NCBI GenBank assembly: GCA_018675825.1 | Contig: JABGXK010000290.1 | Span: forward strand, 1 to 6,335 | DNA: 6,335 nucleotides | Direction: 5' to 3' | DNA from: Flavobacteriales bacterium | GTDB taxonomy: Bacteria; Bacteroidota; Bacteroidia; Flavobacteriales; BACL11 | Shown: positions 1-5,719 of the stretch, piece after piece | Position numbering within the stretch: the stretch's first letter is position 1 | Layout of the letters: each line of letters starts with the position of its first letter | The notes under the pieces: model-generated | The model's input: only the letters and a program-made list of their open reading frames with translations | What the model was told of the DNA's origin: nothing | Databases searched by the model: none | Made by a program: the position numbers and the translations under genes

Positions 1-642
1 ACTTTAAGTTCTTTTGATAAACCTTTATTTTTTCATGTATCTACTGATGAAGTATATGGAGATAGGGAAGAAGGTTATTTTGATGAAGATGCACAACTTA
101 ACCCAAGTAATCCATATGCAGCTACTAAAGCTGCAGCAGATTTGTTAATTCAATCATGGGCAAGAACACACGGATTAGAATATATTATTGTTAGACCCTC
201 AAATAACTATGGTCTTTTTCAGTATCACGAAAAACTAATCCCACTATCTGTGAAAAGGTTAAAAGAAAATAAATTAATAAAATTACACAATAGAGGAAAA
301 CCAATTAGAACTTGGACTCACGCAGAAGATACTATAGATGCTATGATGCTTTTATTTGAAAAAGGGGATAGAAATAGAATTTATAATATATCTTCTGAGT
401 TTGAACAAAATAACTATACAACAGTTCAAAAAATTATAAATTGTTATTTTATGGGCAGAGCAAAAGTAAATGTACCTGACTTTGAAAAATATGTGAATCT
501 TAATTATGAAAGACCCGGACAAGACATTAGATATTCAATAAGTTGTAATCATCTTAAACAGTATGGATGGAGTCCTAAAAAAATATTTGATAAAGAAATA
601 GAACATATAGTTAAACATTACAAAGGCACATATACATGGTAG
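1..642 (+). CDS. dTDP-glucose 4,6-dehydratase-like SDR, 5' end cut by window edge
   Basis: The frame is open from base 1 and gives 213 residues, so the N-terminal part with the NAD-binding GxxGxxG lies outside the window; family members are about 330-350 residues. Visible residues match extended short-chain dehydrogenases of the RmlB type. A STDEVYGD segment (T15, D16, E17) carries the Thr and the Asp-Glu acid/base pair that distinguish 4,6-dehydratases from plain epimerases. Y39 and K43 form YxxxK within PYAATKAAAD, and RPSNNYG with the following EKLIP is the usual substrate-binding stretch. The known reaction is NAD-dependent conversion of a dTDP- (or other NDP-) hexose to the 4-keto-6-deoxy sugar, an early step to rhamnose and other deoxy sugars. 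Family is secure; exact nucleotide and sugar are not, because rmlA, rmlC and rmlD are not in the window. The stop overlaps the next gene by 7 bases. Confidence 0.9.
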   Translation, partial: TLSSFDKPLFFHVSTDEVYGDREEGYFDEDAQLNPSNPYAATKAAADLLIQSWARTHGLEYIIVRPSNNYGLFQYHEKLIPLSVKRLKENKLIKLHNRGKPIRTWTHAEDTIDAMMLLFEKGDRNRIYNISSEFEQNNYTTVQKIINCYFMGRAKVNVPDFEKYVNLNYERPGQDIRYSISCNHLKQYGWSPKKIFDKEIEHIVKHYKGTYTW

Positions 643-1661
643 AAAATGTTTTTATAACAGGAATTGGAGGGCTTTTAGGCTCTACATTAGCTAAACGATT
701 ATTAGTTAGTGGAAACTATACGGTATCAGGGTGTGATAATTTTATAGGAGGAATAGAATCAAATATTCCATACGAGCATGTAAATTTTCATAATATAGAT
801 ATTATAGATTATGAGAAACTTAAAAATGCAATGAAAGATGCGGATGTAGTATTTCATGCAGCTGCTCTTCCCTATGAAGGATTATCTGTTTTTAGTCCAG
901 GTATGGTAGCACAAAGTATTGTACATGGTACTACTAATGTAGCAAGTGCTTGTTTACATAATAATGTAAGATTATTAATAAACTGTAGTTCAATGGCAAG
1001 ATATGGAGCACAAACGCCACCTTTTACAGAAGATATGCCTAGATCTCCAGAAGATCCATATGGACTCTCAAAAGTGCAAGCAGAAGAACAGTTAGAATTA
1101 CTACATAAATTACATGGATTAAATTATGTTACGTTAGTTCCGCATAACGTAATTGGAGTTGGACAAAGATATTATGATCCCTTTAGGAATGTAGTAGGTA
1201 TTATGATTAATCGCTGTCTACAAAATAAAGAAATTATAGTATACGGTGATGGTGAGCAAAAAAGAAGTTTTAGTAATGTACGAGATTGTATTAGAGCTGT
1301 TATTACTATGATAGATTCTGAGAGAGATATATGTGGACAAGTCTATAATATTGGACCTCATGAAAATGAAATATCTATTAAAGATTTAGCCTATAAAGTT
1401 GGTCATCATTGTAATTTTTATCCTAGAATTAAACACTTTCCAGATAGACCCGCAGAAGTTAAAAATGCATTTTGCTCAAGTAATAAAATAATGAAAGAAT
1501 TTAATTATAATACAGATATAACTACCGATGTAACAATTCATGAAATGGTGTCTTGGATTAAAAACGAGGTAGGTAATAATGGTAAACCTTTTGAATATCA
1601 TTTAGAGTTAGAATTTATTAGAGAAAATACACCAAAAACATGGACGGATAAATTAATATGA
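636..1661 (+). CDS. NAD-dependent sugar epimerase/dehydratase (extended SDR)
   Basis: The 341-residue protein is full length for an extended SDR. The N terminus has TGIGGLLG with G9, G12 and G15 forming the dinucleotide-binding GxxGxxG, followed by D34 at the end of the second strand, which favours NAD over NADP. FHAAA (73-77) is the usual NAD-contacting turn. The catalytic set is S119 (in CSSMARYG), Y142 and K146 (YGLSK). The acidic pair of dehydratases is absent (S-M after the Ser position rather than D-E), so a GalE-like NDP-sugar 4-epimerase or related activity is more likely than dehydration. The later YGDGEQKRSF and VRDC segments fit the substrate-binding lobe. The start at 636 has AAAGG about 9 bases upstream and overlaps the preceding stop by 7 bases. 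It probably acts in the cytoplasm on a nucleotide sugar used by the downstream transferases; the substrate cannot be assigned. Confidence 0.88.
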   Translation: MVENVFITGIGGLLGSTLAKRLLVSGNYTVSGCDNFIGGIESNIPYEHVNFHNIDIIDYEKLKNAMKDADVVFHAAALPYEGLSVFSPGMVAQSIVHGTTNVASACLHNNVRLLINCSSMARYGAQTPPFTEDMPRSPEDPYGLSKVQAEEQLELLHKLHGLNYVTLVPHNVIGVGQRYYDPFRNVVGIMINRCLQNKEIIVYGDGEQKRSFSNVRDCIRAVITMIDSERDICGQVYNIGPHENEISIKDLAYKVGHHCNFYPRIKHFPDRPAEVKNAFCSSNKIMKEFNYNTDITTDVTIHEMVSWIKNEVGNNGKPFEYHLELEFIRENTPKTWTDKLI

Positions 1662-2413
1662 GTGTAAAAATTATATGCCCTTTTATAAATGAGGCAGATG
1701 TAAAACCTTTAAGAGCTACAATGTGGAATTTACCTATACACTTTGAGATGGATCATTCTCGCATAGGCTCTGATATGATGTATCAAAAACTTTGGAATAA
1801 ATTTTCAGAAGATGATATTTTCATATTACATGCAGATATGTTTCCTTGCGAAGGGGACGATACTAATGAGTGGTTTACTTCAGTATTAAGTTATGTTGAC
1901 AAATATCCTGAAGCAGGGATGTTTGGGTGTTTACTGTTATATCCTGCTAAAGATGAGAATGATAATTATTTTATACAATCAGCAGGTGGAAAATTTACAG
2001 ACAACTCTCCCGATCATTTTGGTAGTGGTTTAATTCTTGAAACTCAGGGTAAATTTAAAGATGACTTAGAGGTTGACACAGGACAATATGATTGTGTCAG
2101 AGAAGTAGCATGGACTACTTTTGGTGGGCTATATATACGAAGAGAAGTATTTAATAAACTTGGTAATTTTTCTCCAGAATATGAGTGGACATACAATAGA
2201 GATGTTGATTACTGCCTACGCGCTAGAGAAAATGATTTTAAAATTTATCAAATACCTGTAAGATTGATGCACCATGAAAGTAGAGATAACAAAGTTATTA
2301 AAGGTAATGATCAGTCTAAAGTTAATGCTGAAATGAGGAATCTAGAAACTCTTAAAAAGAAATGGGAAAATACTGACTTCTACAAAACGCTTGACGAGGA
2401 AATAAATGACTGA
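1658..2413 (+). CDS. Family 2-like glycosyltransferase (GT-A fold)
   Basis: The protein has 251 residues. The first strand, VKIICPFINEADV, resembles the start of GT-A transferases. Where the metal-binding DxD is expected there is FILHADMFP, with H58-A-D60, so the first Asp appears replaced by His. The C-terminal half is the clearest part: WTTFGGLYIRREVF (152-165), then RDVDYCLRARENDFKIYQIP (181-200) and MHHES (204-208). This matches the EDVDxCLRxR...GxKxxxxPxxxxxHH pattern of rhamnosyltransferase-like GT2 proteins. The expected role is transfer of a sugar from a nucleotide donor to a growing glycan or protein in the cytoplasm. The ATG forms an ATGA overlap with the stop of the epimerase gene; only a weak Shine-Dalgarno is visible, so translational coupling is likely. 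Donor and acceptor are unknown, and the altered DxD leaves the metal-binding mode uncertain. Confidence 0.8.
   Translation: MSVKIICPFINEADVKPLRATMWNLPIHFEMDHSRIGSDMMYQKLWNKFSEDDIFILHADMFPCEGDDTNEWFTSVLSYVDKYPEAGMFGCLLLYPAKDENDNYFIQSAGGKFTDNSPDHFGSGLILETQGKFKDDLEVDTGQYDCVREVAWTTFGGLYIRREVFNKLGNFSPEYEWTYNRDVDYCLRARENDFKIYQIPVRLMHHESRDNKVIKGNDQSKVNAEMRNLETLKKKWENTDFYKTLDEEIND
2396..2400 (+). promoter_or_regulatory. Shine-Dalgarno for the small membrane protein
   Basis: GAGGA lies 5 bases before the ATG at 2406, inside the end of the upstream glycosyltransferase gene. It supports that short gene being translated. Confidence 0.6.
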
Positions 2414-2630
2414 TAAAGTATTTGTTACAAAAGAAAATTTGCAGAAAGCTTTAGATCTTAAACAAAAGAATAAGGTCGGGTATCTAACATCTATGTGTGG
2501 AGTGTTGTGGCTAATATCGTTATTTCCTTTTATCTGCGGTATTATTTTAACATCACTCCTTATGTTCTTATTTACAATCCCTTTCTATGCAATAGATCAA
2601 CTTATTATAAGGAGTAATGATAATGCCTAA
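2406..2630 (+). CDS. Small two-helix membrane protein, function unknown
   Basis: I do not recognise this 74-residue protein. The first 23 residues are polar and lysine-rich (K4, K9, K14, K19, K21, K23). They are followed by a long hydrophobic stretch from about V24 to I63, rich in L, I and F, with prolines at 41 and 59; this fits two membrane helices (about 24-41 and 43-63) with a very short turn. The tail IIRSNDNA is polar. Support for a real gene is a GAGGA Shine-Dalgarno at 2396-2400, an 8-base overlap with the upstream stop and another 8-base overlap with the next start. Its place between a glycosyltransferase and a methyltransferase could mean that it anchors or organises glycan enzymes at the membrane, but nothing in the sequence demonstrates this. 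Confidence 0.65.
   Translation: MTDKVFVTKENLQKALDLKQKNKVGYLTSMCGVLWLISLFPFICGIILTSLLMFLFTIPFYAIDQLIIRSNDNA
2609..2614 (+). promoter_or_regulatory. Shine-Dalgarno that fixes the methyltransferase start
   Basis: AAGGAG lies 8 bases before the ATG at 2623 but only 2 bases before the in-frame ATG at 2617. The spacing favours 2623 as the true start. The site sits inside the 3' end of the small membrane protein gene. Confidence 0.75.
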
Positions 2631-3327
2631 ACTTAGTGAAGAATATGTTAAAGCATGTTTAAAAATGTCTGATGCAGAAAGATCAAAATTAACAGATAGT
2701 GAAAGAGAACTTCACGGACAATCATCAATAAAATTAAAAAGTCTTTTGAATAATCTATGTGCTAAAGATGGGACAAGATATTTAGAGCTTGGAGTATACA
2801 AAGCCTCTACCCTAATGTCTGCTGTATACGGTAATAAAAATATAGAAGCAGTAGGAGTAGAAGATTTTACTTTTGATTATAGAGAGCCAAAAAAGTATAT
2901 GGAAGAAGGCTGGCCTAATATGCGCTCACACATGTACGATACTCTTCAAAAATATCAATTTGTTGATGATGTAAATTCTGAAAATATTAAAATCATTGAA
3001 TCAAATTTTGCTGACGTATCTTGGTCATCGCAACAAAAATTTGATGTTATATTTTTTGATCTTGAACCAGTTACCGCCGATATATATGATACGTTTTTTA
3101 AGAAAGTATTTAACGCTTTTTCTAGGCAATGTGTAGTTATATTTTCAATGTACTCACATGAAGAAGTTGCTCCTGTGCTTGAACAAAAAGTAGAACAATA
3201 CTCTGATAGATTAGTTACAGAGTTTAAACACCAGAGAATATCATCAGGAAGTGCAGATGCTTTTGGATATTATAGTGGTGTTGCAATTTATGGATTTAGA
3301 AAAAAGGCTTTCGCAAAAAATGATTAA
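2623..3327 (+). CDS. Class I SAM-dependent methyltransferase
   Basis: I place the start at 2623 (234 residues, MPKLSEEY) rather than the in-frame ATG two codons earlier, because AAGGAG sits at ideal distance from 2623 and the overlap with the upstream gene then becomes 8 bases. About 50 N-terminal residues are helical and charged. Motif I follows as YLELGVYKASTL (53-64), close to the ELGxxxGxST signature of the Methyltransf_24/TylF-like group, with A61 in place of the usual Gly. VGVEDF (77-82) ends the second strand and offers E80 or D81 to hold the SAM ribose. IKIIESNFAD (122-131) and FDVIFFDLEP (140-149) match the later SAM and catalytic motifs. Enzymes of this type often methylate sugars or small molecules, so O-methylation of a glycan is plausible in this cassette. 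Protein or lipid acceptors are not excluded. Confidence 0.82.
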   Translation: MPKLSEEYVKACLKMSDAERSKLTDSERELHGQSSIKLKSLLNNLCAKDGTRYLELGVYKASTLMSAVYGNKNIEAVGVEDFTFDYREPKKYMEEGWPNMRSHMYDTLQKYQFVDDVNSENIKIIESNFADVSWSSQQKFDVIFFDLEPVTADIYDTFFKKVFNAFSRQCVVIFSMYSHEEVAPVLEQKVEQYSDRLVTEFKHQRISSGSADAFGYYSGVAIYGFRKKAFAKND

Positions 3328-4150
3328 GAAAAGTGCAATTAGCTTAATTAGCTACGATGCCCATCTATTACCCCGTAGTATTGAAAGATATTATGATTAT
3401 GTAGATGAGATCGTTCTAGGATTAGACAAAGACAGAATTACTTGGAGTAATAATCCTTTTTCTTTTGAAGAAGGAAAGCTTTGGGACAGTCTTAATAAAA
3501 TTGATAAAGAAAGTAAGATTTCAATAATTGAAGAAAATTTTCATAAAAGTGATATCGCTATAGAAAATGATAATTATGAGCGAAACTTTTTAAAAGATCA
3601 ATGTTCAAATGAAATGATAGTTAGCGTTGATGCTGACGAAATACTTCTCGATCCTAAGTCATTTTTTATAGATTTTATCCCTCTCACTGAAAGATATTTT
3701 CATAATTATGATATCTGTATGACTTGGGCTACTCCTTATAAAGAAATTGATGATACTACTTTAGTTATTTCAAATCTAGATGGTTCTCCTTTTTTTGGAG
3801 AAAATCAAGGATTTATTACGCATAAAAATAGTACCTTTACCTATGCTAGATGGACCGATAGAAGTCAATTTGGTATGGGAAGAATTTTAAGTCCTCTTAT
3901 CACACTTCATTATAGTCTGTGTCGTGATAAAGATGACCTACATAAAAAAATTCATAATATAGGACATTCTGATATTGTTGAGGAAGATCCTTTTTATGAT
4001 CTTTGGAATCAAGTAACTTTGGATAACTTTACTGAATTAAGAAACTTTAAAACTTCAGGTCTAGGAGAGGCTCAATGGCCTTCATTATTTGCGGTACAAA
4101 CAGAACAGCTTGAAGACTATTACTATCAGCATAAAAATGGGGCATACTAA
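3320..4150 (+). CDS. GT-A-like glycosyltransferase with DADE motif
   Basis: The frame is open further upstream, but earlier possible starts (GTG 3251, ATG 3257, ATG 3290) would run 38 or more bases into the methyltransferase gene and put unrelated sequence before the first strand. ATG at 3320 gives 276 residues, begins directly with the strand KKSAISLISYDA, and recreates the 8-base overlap seen at the two previous junctions. AAAAAGG is 12 bases upstream, rather far. The fold is suggested by the first strand, VDEIVLGLD (28-36) as the second strand, YERN (86-89) before a helix, and VSVDADEILLDP (101-112), where D104-A-D106 is the likely nucleotide/metal-binding DxD. LHYS (H197) may supply a late metal ligand. 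A GT2-type sugar transferase is the best reading, but similarity beyond these motifs is weak and no donor or acceptor can be named. Confidence 0.7.
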   Translation: MIKKSAISLISYDAHLLPRSIERYYDYVDEIVLGLDKDRITWSNNPFSFEEGKLWDSLNKIDKESKISIIEENFHKSDIAIENDNYERNFLKDQCSNEMIVSVDADEILLDPKSFFIDFIPLTERYFHNYDICMTWATPYKEIDDTTLVISNLDGSPFFGENQGFITHKNSTFTYARWTDRSQFGMGRILSPLITLHYSLCRDKDDLHKKIHNIGHSDIVEEDPFYDLWNQVTLDNFTELRNFKTSGLGEAQWPSLFAVQTEQLEDYYYQHKNGAY

Positions 4151-5316
4151 TGATAAACGTAGAAATACTAGGTAAATTTTATGATAATCACTCATTATCA
4201 ATAATAAACAGGCAGCTAGTTTCACATCTTAATAACTCTAAAAAAATAAATCTTTTTATAACTCCTCTAGATGAGATCAATCCAGAATATAGGGTAGATG
4301 TTAAAACTTTAGAAAAAATAAAATCTTTAGCGGAAAAAGATGATACAGATAAGGAAATTGATGTCCAAATAAGACACTCTTATCCACCTGTATGGAATTG
4401 GCCTACTAGTCCAAAAACTAAAGTTATATTTATACAGCCATGGGAGTTTCCTAAAGTACCTTTTGAGTGGCAATATCGTTTTGAAAACTTTGCTGATATG
4501 TTGTGTGTTCCATCTGATTATGAAAAGCAAGTTTTTTTAACAGGAGGTATGAACCCTGATCAAATTGTAACGATTCCAAATGGATATGATGATAATGTTT
4601 TTAATCTAGATCCTGTTGATCCTTATCCAGGAATTGACCCTGAAAGGTATAATTTTGTATTTGTAGGAAACGGACAATGGAGAAAAGGTGTAGATATACT
4701 TTTAAATGCTTGGAAAGAAGTAATTAAAAGATTTGATAAAGCAACATTAATTATAAAAGATAATCCAAGCGTATATGGTGTAAACAATCTGTTAAATGAA
4801 ATATTAAAAATGGAATATAAAACACAATGTGGAGAAATCATTTACATTGATGATCAACTAACAAATCTTGAAATGGCTAGTATTTATAAAAATAGTAAAT
4901 TTGTAGTTCATCCTTATAGAGCAGAAGGTTTTGGTATGCATGTTCAAGAAGCTGTAGCTTGTGGATGTTTTCCATTTTTACCTATACAAGGCCCGCATAC
5001 TGAGTTTATACCAAACGAAATTGGTGCAAGATTTGAAACAAATCAAATAAACGTAGATATTACTAATCCAGAATTATTTGCGCTAAAACCGGGTGACTCT
5101 ACTTCTCTAATGAGTACACACACGTTTATGAATGAACCAATTACACAACATGTAGGTCAGATGATTCAAGGTGTTTATCATCATCATGAAAAAACTGAAT
5201 TGCTAGACGCAGTAAAAAATGTTACACTCGAAAATACATGGAAAAATGTATGTAAAAAGTATGAGGAGGTGATTCTAAATGTCGGAGAGTGTATACAACC
5301 AAAAAGATTTTCTTGA
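4150..5316 (+). CDS. Family 4-like glycosyltransferase (GT-B fold)
   Basis: The 388-residue protein has normal length for a GT-B retaining transferase. The N-terminal acceptor domain starts at INVEILGKFYD and contains QPWEFPKVP (96-104). IPNGYDD with N144-G145 marks the inter-domain region. FVFVGNGQWRKGVDILLNAW contains R178, K179 and G180, the usual donor phosphate-binding strand and loop. HPYRAEGFGMHVQEAVACG has E259 and E267, the E-x7-E motif of GT4 proteins. The known role is transfer of a sugar from a nucleotide donor with retention of configuration, in the cytoplasm or at the inner membrane face. Its ATG shares one base with the previous stop (TAATG). The C terminus runs 38 bases into the next gene, so its last dozen residues (NVGECIQPKRFS) are probably a late, unconserved extension. 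Donor and acceptor are unknown. Confidence 0.88.
   Translation: MINVEILGKFYDNHSLSIINRQLVSHLNNSKKINLFITPLDEINPEYRVDVKTLEKIKSLAEKDDTDKEIDVQIRHSYPPVWNWPTSPKTKVIFIQPWEFPKVPFEWQYRFENFADMLCVPSDYEKQVFLTGGMNPDQIVTIPNGYDDNVFNLDPVDPYPGIDPERYNFVFVGNGQWRKGVDILLNAWKEVIKRFDKATLIIKDNPSVYGVNNLLNEILKMEYKTQCGEIIYIDDQLTNLEMASIYKNSKFVVHPYRAEGFGMHVQEAVACGCFPFLPIQGPHTEFIPNEIGARFETNQINVDITNPELFALKPGDSTSLMSTHTFMNEPITQHVGQMIQGVYHHHEKTELLDAVKNVTLENTWKNVCKKYEEVILNVGECIQPKRFS
5264..5270 (+). promoter_or_regulatory. Near-perfect Shine-Dalgarno for the Fe-S carrier gene
   Basis: AGGAGGT lies 8 bases before the ATG at 5279, embedded in the Glu-Glu-Val codons of the glycosyltransferase gene. It is the strongest ribosome-binding site in the window. 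It supports the long N terminus of the carrier and suggests it is made at a higher level than its neighbours. Confidence 0.85.
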
Positions 5317-5719
5317 AGAAAAAATTCTAAGAGACTTTCATTTTCATGCTCCAGAAATAAATGAAGAGGTTCATGGAGAGCTACCTAAACTTACGAATAA
5401 AGCAAAAATATTTATTCAACAAACTTTACAAGAAAAAGATGCTTATTTTAGGTTTGGAGTATCCGGCGGAGGTTGTTCTGGATTTAACTATCTAATGGAT
5501 GAAGATACCGAACTAAAAGAAGAAGATGTAATGTTTTCTGAATCGCCTAAAGCAATTATTGATTCTGTTAGTTTAAAATATCTTTATGGCTCAGTTATTG
5601 ATGTTTCGGATAAAGGTTTTGGTCAATCTTTGATAGTAACTAATCCAGGAGCAAAACAAAGTTGTGGATGCGGAACTAGTTTTAGTTTTGATTTGGACTT
5701 ATGGAATGGCAACTTTTAA
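5279..5719 (+). CDS. A-type iron-sulfur cluster carrier (IscA/SufA/ErpA/HesB family)
   Basis: The 146-residue protein contains the whole HesB/IscA domain from about residue 36 onward. It starts with LTNKAKIFIQ and runs through VSGGGCSGFNY and SCGCGTSFSFD. The three invariant cysteines are present at C66, C129 and C131, in the C-x62-C-x-C arrangement that binds iron or an Fe-S cluster. Usual members have about 105-125 residues, so roughly 35 extra residues precede the domain, with a run of acidic residues and histidines (HFHAPEINEEVHGE). This start is backed by AGGAGGT 8 bases upstream, and the next in-frame Met is M73, inside the domain. Known members accept clusters from the Isc/Suf scaffold and deliver them to apoproteins. 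No scaffold or cysteine desulfurase gene is in the window, so a phage-encoded protein would rely on the host machinery. Such genes are known from marine phages. Overlaps its neighbours by 38 and 14 bases. Confidence 0.92.
   Translation: MSESVYNQKDFLEEKILRDFHFHAPEINEEVHGELPKLTNKAKIFIQQTLQEKDAYFRFGVSGGGCSGFNYLMDEDTELKEEDVMFSESPKAIIDSVSLKYLYGSVIDVSDKGFGQSLIVTNPGAKQSCGCGTSFSFDLDLWNGNF

Noticed and set aside
3251..3319. Upstream extension of the DADE glycosyltransferase to a GTG start at 3251
   Set aside because: It would overlap the methyltransferase gene by 77 bases, has poor ribosome-binding site spacing, and adds residues before a natural first strand; ATG 3320 fits better.
4327..4530. Minus-strand open frame of 67 codons
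   Set aside because: Lies wholly inside the GT4 gene, has no recognisable motif or ribosome-binding site, and its composition is that of a reverse-strand shadow.
4623..4841. Minus-strand open frame of 72 codons
   Set aside because: Opposite the conserved donor-binding region of the GT4 gene; no motif and no independent support.
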